From Sambucus nigra (lineage: Eukaryota > Streptophyta > Magnoliopsida > Dipsacales > Adoxaceae), in NCBI GenBank assembly GCA_949130495.1, contig OX422213.1, positions 538,889,467-538,953,466 of the forward strand: 64,000 nucleotides of DNA, in the 5' to 3' direction. The notes under the pieces are model-generated. The model saw only the letters and a program-made list of their open reading frames with translations, was not told where the DNA came from and made no database searches. Position 1 is the stretch's first letter; each line of letters starts with the position of its first letter. The position numbers and the translations under genes were made by a program. Positions 23,462 through 43,496 of this stretch are shown here, in pieces.

Positions 23462-25448
23462 AATCTCCTCCTTTGGCTATTCCGGGACAAAAACCAAACA
23501 AAAATCCTAAAGGGCCGTCAAGCTCTACTAAACTCAATAACTTCCCACCAAAAAATAAAAATACAATACTTGACTCAAACCCAAGGATAGCTTTGTAGAA
23601 TAAAGTTTCCACTAGAAGAAATCCTGCACACTTAAGCAAAACATTAAACGCCTAGGGAATATTAAAATATTAGATGCAATTAAAATAAAGACTCCCCCTA
23701 AATTAATTCTCCCATTTATCAATTAAATGACCTACTTAGAAAGACGTCTTCCCCTAAGAAAAATCTCCCAAACTAAGATACGATTAGAACAGGATTAGAT
23801 ACCATTTCTCCCTCTATCATTCTCCACCTTTTTGTTCAGGAATAAACAAAGGATAAAAGAACTAATTTAACAAAATGAAGCATACAGTAATAAGATCATG
23901 AAAGCACATGGGCAACAATAAAAGTAACTAATCCAAAACAAATATTAATGGATACCAACGATGATGCGCCAAAAAAATGATACCAATTTTGCAAGTAAGA
24001 TACTAAGCATGGGATATCAACAACTATGTGAAACAAGATAGATACCAATTGTGAATTAGAAGCATGGATGGACTAGAAAGCAAGGCAAAGACAAATAGAA
24101 TACCTCGTATATGAGTACATAATAAATATCATTAACGTTGTATACTAGGTATAAACACCGCACATAACACAAAATACATTAATCTTTTCACACTCGTATG
24201 GAAAAAATGTGTCCAAATACATGTGGTAAGCGAAAGTGTAGGGGTGTGAACTAGTAATAATTAAATTTTGACCCAATCACTTAAAATAAGTTCACGGAGT
24301 TCTCATTTGATTTCATAACTTTATCACATTTAGATATAGCCTCATGTGACAATATAAATTGAACTCAATGAACAAACATACACAATGCACATAAGCCTAG
24401 AATTTTGATGATTCTACAAACCAATAGAGACATGACAATGAAAGGACAACTAGGATAAACGTATATAGTGCAAATCGTTTAAATACCATCCAAACTCCCA
24501 TAAAGTAATCATATTAATACTTTTGAATGAATATAACAAACTAAACTAAATAGGCCTTGGCAAATATTTTTCTTTTACTGGCATATTTTTCTTTTAGGCC
24601 TTTGGACCACACATTTCTTTTAGGTCCAAGCAAAACGGTGGCTTACTCGCAAAGGATGATATTTCCTTTAGGATCCCTTCCCCATGCACATTTATATATA
24701 TCATTTTCATGTCTCACACAAATCTCACGTGCAACGGATTTTAATATGCACAAGTCCTCCTAGGTCAAAAATATGTAAATGACTAAATTGGTAGGAGAAC
24801 ACCTCACAAAGATCAAATATAAATGTGAAGTTAACATTTTGAGTGAGATCGTGCATCTGTGAATTGAGGCATATAAAAATAGAATCCATTATAGCAACAC
24901 AAAATCCAACTACTCCATGTAAGCATGGTAAATAACATTTTAAGGATTGACAATCTTAACCAAACGCCCTTGCCACATGGAAGTGAAAAAGAAGGGATTC
25001 AAACAAAAGTATATGCCACATAGAGTGTGTTAAACTAAAATACACACTAAAAAAAATCTTTTTGAGTTTTTGAAATTTTTAACCAAACAAACAAAAATAT
25101 TTACTCAAAAGATAGACAAAATCTTTTTGTAATTTCATATTATACCCAAAAATGAAAAATAAAATACAAAGGATAAACGTGTCATAATTCCAACACAGTT
25201 TATATAAAAAAGCATGGGCTTGAATATGACAAAAGAACATACAACTAGTAAGGATATAACATTAGGCACGACTAGTGTACGTAAACATGCAAGCAATTAC
25301 ACATATGATATAGCAAGTGAGTAGTCATGTGCAAGCATGCGAGGACCATAAAAAATTGGAAATTTTGAAAAAGGGCATATTTTCCATTTTACAAACTAAA
25401 AAAGGATCTTAAACGCAATAATTTAGCGATCCCGCTCTGATACCACTT
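23462..25448 (-). other. internal region of copia-like element, no coding capacity
   Basis: About 2.0 kb. The polypurine tract AAAGGAGGAGATT (- strand, 23462-23474) abuts the 3' LTR. The rest is AT-rich and gives only frames under 80 codons without retroelement motifs; nothing else is recognised in it. Confidence 0.8.
25434..25445 (-). promoter_or_regulatory. primer-binding site of copia-like element
   Basis: TGGTATCAGAGC on the - strand, an exact match to the plant initiator-Met tRNA complement, 3 bases after the 5' LTR end. A second copy (TGGTATCAAAGC, 25476-25487) lies 42 bp away inside the LTR. Confidence 0.92.
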
Positions 25449-26188
25449 TGAAAACGTGAGTTTTTCTAAATCAATGCTTTGATACCACTTGTTAGACCCC
25501 CAATTTTAATTTTAAAAAGAACAATTTCCAATTTTACATAAACAAAAATAGCGCTTGAAGTTAATTAAGAGAAATTTACTTTTAGCCCAAAATTAATTTA
25601 ACACAAGTCGTAAAATATGCCTACACAATATTTTCAATATTACCAATTTAGGCCAAAACAAATTTAACAAATTAAATTTTTGACTTGAATTAAATTAACT
25701 TAAATTTACCCAAATTGAATTATAGCACCAATTTAAACAATATTGCGAATTAAACCATATTTTCTCTTTTAATCCTAAGCATGCGTTCTAGGTGATTTGC
25801 AAGATAAAATAAATTCACAACCACAAAGACGAGATGTACGAGGAAAAACCCACAACGAGAAAAAACTTCGGACGACCCTACCCTTAAGTCCACTAAGTAC
25901 GAAATTACAATTACAAGATAGATGACTTACTACACTCGACTCGACTCCTTCAAGCCCCGACGCATCTTCTTACAACTACCTCTTCTTAGCTGACAATCCT
26001 GGAATCCACCAAAACCTTGGAATCCACCAATGAGGCTTTTGGAACAACCGTCAACCCACACACGGTGCCTTTCACCGTATGAGAATGCCGCATCAGAAAC
26101 AAGTCTTCTTCTTTGTGGGATGTATTAGCAAACCCAAACAACTCTTTGATAGGTACAGTAGACCCCGGTGCCAAATAAACTCCAAGCA

Positions 26189-26250
<62 letters not shown>

Positions 26251-26766
26251 GATTGGATAAACTAAAACCATGTATTGGGTGTAGAAACCTTGATTTTATT
26301 CTTAAGATTAAATCATGTTAACAAAAATCAGGGGACTTTTTCTTTGGAAGAATTAACTCTCAAAACACTCCTAGTGAAGAAAAGGTTATGAAAAAATCTT
26401 CTTAAAAATGTTGATCCCGCACTATTTAAATCTGCCAAAAAGTTAGTGGGGAAAAAGTAGTGGGAACATGGAGAAAACTGCCAAAAACTGCCAAAAAATT
26501 GTTCCTGCCAAACTCGTTCGAACGACTTTACTGACGATAATCCAGTGAGAAAAAAGGAAATTTAGTTAGAAGTCTCGTTAGAACGACCTGGGAATCTCGT
26601 TCGAGCGAGATTCCAATTCGTTCGAACGACTTGTCAGAAAATGGAAAATTCTTTTTATGCCCAAAAGTTTTTATGAAAAGTTTGAAAAAAATATTTTTTG
26701 AGTAAAACAAAGTCGTTTAAACTATTTATAAATTTTGTATAAAATACACCCAATAAATTTCCAAAC

Positions 26767-26797
<31 letters not shown>

Positions 26798-27023
26798 ATG
26801 CATTCATACCTTAGGAGCATTAGATCCAATATTGTTGACGTAGAAACGATGCACAATAAACCCGGCATTTGATGAAGCTTTATAATCTTGGCCGCTACGT
26901 CTTCAACTAACACGTCATAAGCTTGGATGGATACACTATAACACTATCCTATGACTCAAGTGTTTTTTGTCTGGAATTGAGCCAACACTATATAAGACTC
27001 AAATGGAAATTTGTGTCCTTACA
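25449..27023 (-). repeat. 5' LTR of copia-like element, 1575 bp
   Basis: Aligns end to end with 21924-23461. It carries an (AT)n run of about 56 bp at 26191-26246 and another at 26770-26797, the word cluster at 26514-26632, and the internal primer-site copy at 25476-25487 with one mismatch. Confidence 0.92.
26514..26632 (-). repeat. palindromic word cluster (CGTTCGAACGA type), 5' LTR
   Basis: Words on the + strand: CTCGTTCGAACGAC at 26513, GTCTCGTTAGAACGACC at 26571, CTCGTTCGAGCGAG at 26597 and TTCGTTCGAACGAC at 26617. It is better preserved than the copy at 22970-23090. Confidence 0.8.
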
Positions 27024-27188
27024 CAATGATTATATATCAATTCATTACTAATAACTTTCACTAGTTATAAGCATAGTGATTCACACATTAATCATTAAAA
27101 CCTGTATAATATTACTCTCATTATTATACATGATTTATCATTTCACATAAAGTACACATACATATCACTCATCATATGTATACTAACT
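27024..27188 (-). repeat. LTR1, piece 2
   Basis: 160 bp of LTR1 between two insertions. It aligns nearly base for base with 12513-12673 of LTR2. The first 5 bases are the TSD of the copia-like element and the last 5 (TAACT) the left TSD of the next insertion. Confidence 0.92.
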
Positions 27189-27945
27189 TGTAACACCCCA
27201 TGATTTTGGGATTGAGAATTTTAATTTTTGGGAAAATAAAATTTAATTGAATTGGAGAATTTTAAAATTTGGGAATTGAGGTCCAAAAATAGAGGACATT
27301 TTGAAGTATTCCGGATGATGATTATATGTGTACCATCGATACTGGAAGGGTCGAGATAGTCAAAATGACTGTCATTGGGTTTTATTTCGGTTCCGAATTA
27401 TTTTTAAGTCAGTTTGACTCGAATTGAAGTAAACGAGTCGTTTAAAGTGTGTATTAACATTTAAAATTGGGTTTATTGTTTTAAGGGATTTAAAGTCTTA
27501 CGGATCAAGCCTTCTCATTTATAGAAGAGAGAAATATAAAGAAAAGAGAAAGGACGAAAAGAAAGGCGAAGAAAGGAAGAGACAAAGGAAGAAAAGATTG
27601 GAGATTTTGTCCCAAATGCCACAACGAGGACGATCCAACCTCTACAAAATCGAGGCAAGTATTTAATCTTGATAAATAAGTCATTTGTGTATTTGATTTC
27701 ATAATTTGTGGGTAAAAGAAATGGTTTTTGGGTATAAATATACAAACCTAGATTTTTGGGTTTAATCTTGAAATCAATGTTTAAATATGGGTTTGATGGT
27801 GTATAAATGGTTGGGATCATATTTGGGTTGATTTATTGGCTTATAATCATGATTTGATGAAGGTTTGGGGGTTAAAATAGAAATTTTAGGGTTTAGAATT
27901 CGTGGGTTTCTATGAAGAAGAAGAAACCTTCAAATTTTGCAGACC

Positions 27946-28124
27946 CGAATCGATTTGCCCCTTAAACAAATCGATTCGGCCTAGGAAAATTTGCAGGTCT
28001 GCATTGACCGAATCAATTCGGACCCAATGCGAATCGATTCAGCCTGAGACAGAAGCCCAGGTCTTTGGACTCGAATCAATTCACCTTGGAGGCCGAATCG
28101 ATTCGCTAAGACGAATCGATTCGG
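27946..28124 (+). repeat. palindromic word cluster (CGAATCGATTCGG type) in S1b
   Basis: Seven words in 179 bp: CGAATCGATTTG at 27946, AAATCGATTCGGCC at 27968, CCGAATCAATTCGGACC at 28008, GCGAATCGATTCAGCC at 28029, TCGAATCAATTCACC at 28071, GGCCGAATCGATTCGC at 28091 and ACGAATCGATTCGG at 28111. It follows TTTTGCAGACC and is followed by AAACAGGGATG. Confidence 0.88.
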
Positions 28125-29047
28125 AAACAGGGATGTTTTATGGAGTTTTCCTTGGATGATTTCAAACCCTTTTTGATTGGGTTTATTGATTTGGGGCCTT
28201 CTCTTATGATGTAAGAGATATGTTTTGGAGACATATATGGGGTTTCTCACACGTTGCGATTATGGGGACTTCTTGGGACAATTTGTGAAAAATATATCCA
28301 TGTATGCATTGGAGTTGTGTATAGAGATTGTGAGGAAACCTCATTAGGGTTGAGAATCCTAATTGTAGATCAAAAGTAAGTATAAATTTGATGGGAGGTT
28401 AAGAACTCTTAGAGAGAGTTGCGAGGGTATGTTGTGAAATTCTAGGCCGACCTTAATATCGAATCCTTATAAAGATAGGATATTATTAAGATCCAATTTG
28501 GGGCCCAATGAGAGAGAGTGGTCGCATATCCTTAGTAATGATAAATCTAAGGAATAAATCAGAGAGCCGGTAGACTTGGGGATTCACAAGAGTAATTGAA
28601 CCATAGTCAAAATCGAGAGCGATGGGATCGTATTACCAACTAAACTAGCGTGTGTAAATCTAGTCGGGATAATTGTTGTCTATCAGTGTGTGATTTTCAA
28701 AGGGTATTTTCCCTATGTAATGGGATCATGTGATGAATGTAAGATTGAGCTTGAGGCTTATAGACTATTAGTTATGTGTATACCAGTAGTCGAAATTATT
28801 ACTAGATTCATCAATGTGCTCTCGAATATAGAGGAGACGTGTAGTGATGGTTTCCTACACTAAACTTTGGGTGATAACCCTAATGCTAGTCATATACATA
28901 TATTTTTGGGAGACTATTCATCATAGAATAAAAATGGATGAATATGCTTCAAGTGAGGGATTGTATTCACACATCGAGGTAAATTAAATGATTTTGGGGT
29001 GACGGCTAGTATATTGAGGATTATGTATACCTATAGCCGAGTATATA

Positions 29048-31388
29048 TGACACACCCCAACCCAGTTACTTATAATTAAGTTTGAAAGTCAAAGTGAATC
29101 AAACCATAATTAATCTAACCAAACCATAATCACGAGTTTTGATTTCAGAGTCATCATAGTAAATTCATATAACTGAAAACCTTTTCACAACATCAGAGTA
29201 ATCATGCCCATAAAAACTTTCTTGAAGGATAAGTTAACTTAATTACATCATTTACATTTACACAAAATCATAGTTTCTCCCATTCCTTACTAAATCAACC
29301 CGACCTCCTAGATTTGGCAGTGACATCGCGTTACCTGAAAAATGTGAACATAGGAACCGTGAGCAAAATAGCCCAGTGAATGCATCACTACTATTCTAAT
29401 TCATGAATTTAAATGCAATAAATCATGTCCATATACTTATGTATTAACTTATCTGGCTCATTCATAATGAATGACCAACTTTTCCGAATCATGATTCACA
29501 TATCCTGTCTAAATAGACAATTCTCCCCCATTCCTGGTCGAGGAGTAACCCCTTGTAATTAATAGACAAATATCCCCCATTCCTGGTCAAGGAGTAACCC
29601 CTCATTTCGATAAACCGAAATGAACAATTTCATATTCATTTTATTATGATCATACCAACAACACGATACAAATATCTCTTTCCAGTGAGTACACTCACCT
29701 TGGGTTGTCAACTACGTATCCAGGTTTCCTTGTGGTGGAGCTGAACTAGGTTTATTAGACCTTACACCTGTCAATCCAACTAAATAAGTATTGAACCTCA
29801 ATCATAAATATTATCCAAACATAATTATGTAACTTTCCATGACTATACATCAACAATATAATTCCAATTAAGTCACATTCCATAAAACATAGGTAAAGGC
29901 AAAACAATGATATACATGTTGATAAGGTTATGGACATTCAACCGTAATAAATACCTTATAAGTAATTTATAACCAAAGTCAAGTAAATATGAAATTATAC
30001 TTGTCAATGTATATACACATGAAACATGTACTCAAAGTACCCTTCGTAAGGACGAAATACAAACATTCATTCAAGGGGTACCCAGTATGTCCTGAAATTA
30101 TGGTCTTACATACTTACCCATCCTATATTACTAAATTGTACAAATACAGGGGTCCAACCTCATCAATATGAAAACATATATGAATATACTATCCATTACA
30201 AGTGACGGTGTAATTTTTCAAGCTTCCTAGGGCAAGTTATGACCATTTCTCTACAACACAAGAAATCTGCCCTACAAGCTCCTCTATTGATCCTTCGAAT
30301 TCCCAGAATTTTCATAATTTTTATACAACATAACTTTCCATGATTTTCAACACACTTTCAGTAGACATACTTAATAGTACAGAATTAAAGTTTCATAATA
30401 TTTGGACTTCATTTGCTATCTCAAAATCTTGACCAAACTCAGGGAATACCGAAATAAAGTATACAAACAGCAACTGTGTACCAACTTGAAATCATCATTA
30501 CGGCCTAACCACAAGGAGATAAATTCTAATTTTCATATATTATATGAATATATGAGTCTAATTTCATTTCCAATTGGAATTTATCAATTCCAGTAATCAC
30601 ACAAAGAGATATGCAGATTTGAATACAAGGGGTTTCAACACAAAGCAATTTTAAGGGTTTCTACACTCAACTTAACATAAGCTTGCATCTAACCATACAT
30701 ATATATAAAGGGCTGAAACTTTCGTAAACTTATGATGATTTATATCATATAAATCATTAATATAAGATAAATAACAATAATTTCAATTAGGATTACCTTC
30801 AGGGCTTTTTACGTAATTTCCAGGGATTTTTCTACACTTTTTCTCCTCACTTTTTCTTCCTAAACCTCAACTTTCCATTTCCTCAAGCTAACAACACTTG
30901 AAACTGAACCTAGGGTTTGTTTTGATGAAGAAATATGTTAGATGGAGGGTTTTAAGTCGACCAAGGCTGCCTCCCAAGCCAACCAATCAAATTAAAACAT
31001 TTGGTTTAATGAAAGACAAAATAACACTTAAGGGAATTGACATATTTGCCCCTTCTCGTAATTTTGACCTAACTTCTTCCTCGAGCATCCGTTTGATGCA
31101 CCGTTTGTTGTGTTACGACCCTAACTCACATGTCTACAACTATGTATTTTTCACCTCAAGTCAATTGTAATTTTACAATGGTCAAAACTAGTCTTAAACA
31201 GGAACATTTCTATCGAACATAACCAAATCTTGTGTTCGTACATAACTCGACATTTCATGATTTATGAAAGTAGGATTAGACTAAACATAAGCACTTAATA
31301 TTAGATATACTAATAACACATTATTCATATCACATAATATAAACATGATTTAAATATAATTTATCAAAATTATATTCGGGTTGTCACA
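29048..31388 (-). mobile_element. solo LTR (S2b), 2341 bp, TSD ATATA
   Basis: Flanked by ATATA at 29043-29047 and 31389-31393, inside S1b. On the - strand it starts TGTGACAACCCG and ends TTGGGGTGTGTCA. It is related to 15485-17492 over the terminal block (TCAAGTCAATTGT, CAAAACTAGTCTT, TTATGAAAGTAGGATTAGACT). On the - strand a purine-rich leader (30800-30900) ends in a donor-like GAAGGTAATCC at about 30795. The TSD is low-complexity, so the boundaries rest also on the TG...CA ends. Confidence 0.8.
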
Positions 31389-31992
31389 ATATATATCTTA
31401 TACATATGAACGAGATATAGTTTGTGTATATATATATATGTGGATATGTGGATATATATCTGTATAGATATGAATATATGGATATATTTATGTTGTGAAT
31501 ATCTAAACCGTATGTGATGGTTTAATGTTTGATCATATGATGGGACCATATGGATGTGTATATATTGTGCATGTGAACGATATATATACTTGTGTGGTTA
31601 AGCATACCCCGCTCATGCTATCATTGGGAAGTTTATGCGCAGAGGGTGAGCATCCTGGCTCAAGGAGTAGTGTGTGTATATTCCCCAGGTCATAATCGTC
31701 CATTGTTTTATTATGTGATATGCATTTCTTTTGGGGTGGGACGTGATGGGTATGTCTCGTCTCATTGACCGGTTAGGACCTATGACTGCTTCCCGGGATG
31801 TCGTGTGTGTGTGTGTTTGGTCCCGATGTCGGTGGTATTAAGTCCGACCATGTCCCCAGGATGGTATGTGAGTAATGCCCTGGAAGATGATAGCATGGTG
31901 CAGTTTATCGGCGATATAGATAGTCGGGTATATTATGTGCATGGCCATTGTACATCAAATGTGATATGTACACTTGGTCATGGGAATGGATG

Positions 31993-31995
<3 letters not shown>

Positions 31996-32028
<33 letters not shown>
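31996..32028. repeat. (AT)n microsatellite in S1b
   Basis: Simple AT repeat. Similar short runs occur at 22678-22709, 26191-26246, 26770-26797 and 48305-48332. Confidence 0.95.
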
Positions 32029-32031
<3 letters not shown>

Positions 32032-33366
32032 TTAGAATAAATTCCTATATATATTTATATATCCTATAGGTGAAAGGATATGGAATTTTCATGGAGTACA
32101 TCTTGGATGATTATGGTGTACTAGATTATTGGGGATTGATGTATCGCATTTAAGGAATTCGGTTACATCATCCCAAGGATATTATTGGAGATTTTGAGAT
32201 TTTTCTTATATGGCAATCTAAATTTAGTAGTTGTAGTAGTATAATATTGTATGTATGGCATAATGGATCTCTAGGATCGACATTGTCAAGGAGTAGTGTA
32301 ATGAGGGGGGGTTCTTTGTTTGGATTTCGCTTTGCGAGACGCCCCACGCACGAAACGTAGTGCAATGTTGAGATTGGAGAGAAGTTTTTTCATTAATAAT
32401 TTGGATTCAAGTTATTTAGAAATTAAATTATATGATTCAACCCAAACGTATATGGGTAATGTATTAAGAATTATAATTGATTAAATTATAAACCGGAATC
32501 CATTAAGCCTAGTATGGCATATATGTTTGAAAATAATCAAGTATGATTAGAAAGGGTTGGATTCTTGGGTATGCTAGGAAGGTAGGTATTGGGGGTATAA
32601 GCTATGCCTATGGTAAGTTAGGTTGTCCTTATAGGTGGGGTAACTTAACTAAAATTTCAGGACGCGAATAGGTGCGCGCCGTTAGATGAGAGGTGAGTTG
32701 GGGTTTCACGAGAGTGCGATTCCACTTTAATTATGAAATAAGTGAATTGATATTTATTATGCACGGTTAACACACTTGCTAAATATTTTCACAACTCAGG
32801 CTCTGACCCGTTTACTTTTCTCTCGTGCATGTAAATATATATATTACTACAGGTGTCGTACCGCATGGATGCTGGATGCCCTCCATCCAGAGTCTTGGGA
32901 GCCGTGACAGGTGCGGACTGTTGCGGGACTTAGATTGTAGTCGCTTCCTACTTCTTTAAAAATCTAGGTATGATTCATATTGTATATCGGGTTTATACCC
33001 AAGGGATATTATAAATTTCTATATTTATTCCATTTCAGTTGTTGTATTGTCTGTGACCCGACAGCTTATTTGGGTTTATTTTTTTGTGGTATATTCGGTT
33101 GTAGTTACTCATTTCATTTTATTCTAGCATTTCATTTATCATAGTTCTTATATGCATATTTATTTTATTTGTTAGTAGCTTATAGTGTTGGTTTGTTGTT
33201 TGTTTTATGTTTTATTTAATTTTAACACCTCGCTTATATAATATCGGATAGTTAGTCTTATACTATTTAGTATCACCAGTTGATGTTGAGACTGAGCCAT
33301 CTGAGACCCTTGATTTAAAATAGTATAGGGCTGGCCACCCATTATTATTTTAAGCGGGGTATTACA

Positions 33367-34652
33367 TAGCCATACCTCCGATCATTAGCTCACTGCATGC
33401 AGTATCTAAGTGCTACCATCTTCCAGGGGATACTCACACCATCCGAGGTACCAATCGACGGACCCTCACACCGATTTGGCAAGACAAAGCACAAATGTAT
33501 TGGAAGAGAGCATAGTTCCTCACCTGAAAGTGAAACGAATCATACCCAATACGTCTCACCCATGATAAAAGTCACACTATATAAATACTGGACACTGTGA
33601 CCTGGGGACTATACTCTCCCTGCATTCCCAAGCTAGGGGATTCACCCACATCGCGCAGCTTCCCATGATAACACTAGAGGGGTATGTTCCACATAATATA
33701 GCATACACAAAACATATATATTATGCACATCACATATACATACCTTATCATATCCGAAAGTATATATTAATAAACCCGGCTACCTATGTATATCACTCAT
33801 TACACTAGCCAATACTTCCTCATTGATATTCCCAATCCGATTTATTACTCAATCACTTACTTAAGCTTAAATAATCAATCTCACATTTTATTAATCCATA
33901 AGTTTTATATAACTCAGGACACACGACTTCTCTCAACTAGCCCGTATCCCATATCTTAATTGAATTCCTCCTCCCAAGCAAAATTTATGAAGGAACCGGA
34001 GTATAAATCTCCCTAATACACTTCTTTATTTCATCATGATGTCTCCCTACCATCGTATAGTATCATCATCAAACTTTTTACGTCATTAACATTTATATAA
34101 CTTCATATTACATGGTTCTCAATCACTAAGCCCAATTGGAAAGGAGCTAAAGAGGAGTTAGAAATCTATAACGTGCGAACCGAATCGATTAATTTATAAA
34201 CAAATCGGTCTGCTACACTGAAGAAAGCAAACCGAACCGATGGCTGCAAAAATGAACCAGTTCGCTACTTCATAAATGAACCAATTCAAGGACCACTAAC
34301 CGAACCGGTCCGGCCTGATCAGTTTTTGTTCCTACAAGATTTACCCCAAATCTCTATAACCCATTTCTAACCTAACTCCACCAATATTTCCACTATCCAA
34401 ATCATATATCTAACATCCACTTCAAGGATTTATCAACAAAATCAAGATTTAACCATATCAAATATCAATTTAAAGTATTTATCAATAAAATCAAGATTTA
34501 ACCCTTAATACCCAAAACACAATAACCCGATAATTAATTATATAATAATTCACACACAAGAATTATTTAGCAAGTTTAATCACTTGCCTTAAATTTGTAG
34601 ACTTTGAATCCTCTTCGTAGTAGCGGATACGGCCGGAAAATCCCAAGATTCC

Positions 34653-34691
<39 letters not shown>

Positions 34692-34770
34692 AGGTTTCTC
34701 TCGAGTGGGTTTTATCACAAATGAGATTGGCTAACTTTCTCATAATCCTAATAACCCTATATATATATAT
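33367..34770 (-). repeat. LTR1, piece 3
   Basis: Aligns with 12674-14035 of LTR2, including the word cluster, the donor-like AAGGCAAGTG (- strand, 34582-34589) and a longer (CT)n run at 34656-34686. It is interrupted in an AT stretch (CCCTATATATATATA) by the Helitron-like group, at the place that in LTR2 looks like the promoter AT-box. Confidence 0.9.
34177..34312 (-). repeat. word cluster (AACCGAACCGG type) in LTR1
   Basis: Counterpart of 13459-13593: GAACCGAATCGATT at 34177, CAAATCGGTCTG at 34201, AACCGAACCGATGG at 34229, GAACCAGTTCG at 34254, GAACCAATTCAAGG at 34278 and ACCGAACCGGTCCGG at 34299. Confidence 0.78.

Positions 34771-43496
<8,726 letters not shown>

Larger units (their letters stand above)
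21924..27023 (-). mobile_element. non-coding copia-like LTR element, TSD CAATG
   Basis: Complete insertion flanked by CAATG at 21919-21923 and 27024-27028. Two LTRs of about 1.55 kb surround 2.0 kb with no gag or pol frame, so it must depend on enzymes from another element. Orientation is - : the 5' LTR is 25449-27023, with a primer site at 25434-25445, and the polypurine tract lies at 23462-23474 before the 3' LTR. The start TGTAAGGACAC, the tract ending GGAGGAGATT and the TGGTATCAGAGC primer site resemble Ty1/copia elements; that assignment is inference. The LTRs differ at many sites and in (AT)n length, so the insertion is not recent. Confidence 0.92.
27189..33366 (+). mobile_element. solo LTR (S1b), split by a nested solo LTR
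   Basis: Starts TGTAACACCCC and ends GGGGTATTACA. Flanks are TAACT (27184-27188) and TAGCC (33367-33371); LTR2 has TAACC at the empty site, so each TSD copy seems to carry one mutation. About 3.8 kb once 29048-31393 is removed. It shares with S1a the sequence GGCTCTGACCCGTTT at about 32800, the leader with donor CGAGGCAAGT (27651-27660), and the position of the word cluster. A TTATAGAAGAG TATA-like site lies near 27519. No internal domain remains. Confidence 0.88.

Noticed and set aside
25434..25487. TGGTATCAGAGC sequences as part of a tRNA gene
   Set aside because: Only the 3' acceptor complement is present, next to an LTR; no cloverleaf can be drawn around it.
26079..26321. Frame with repeated Ile-Tyr
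   Set aside because: Translation of an (AT)n microsatellite.
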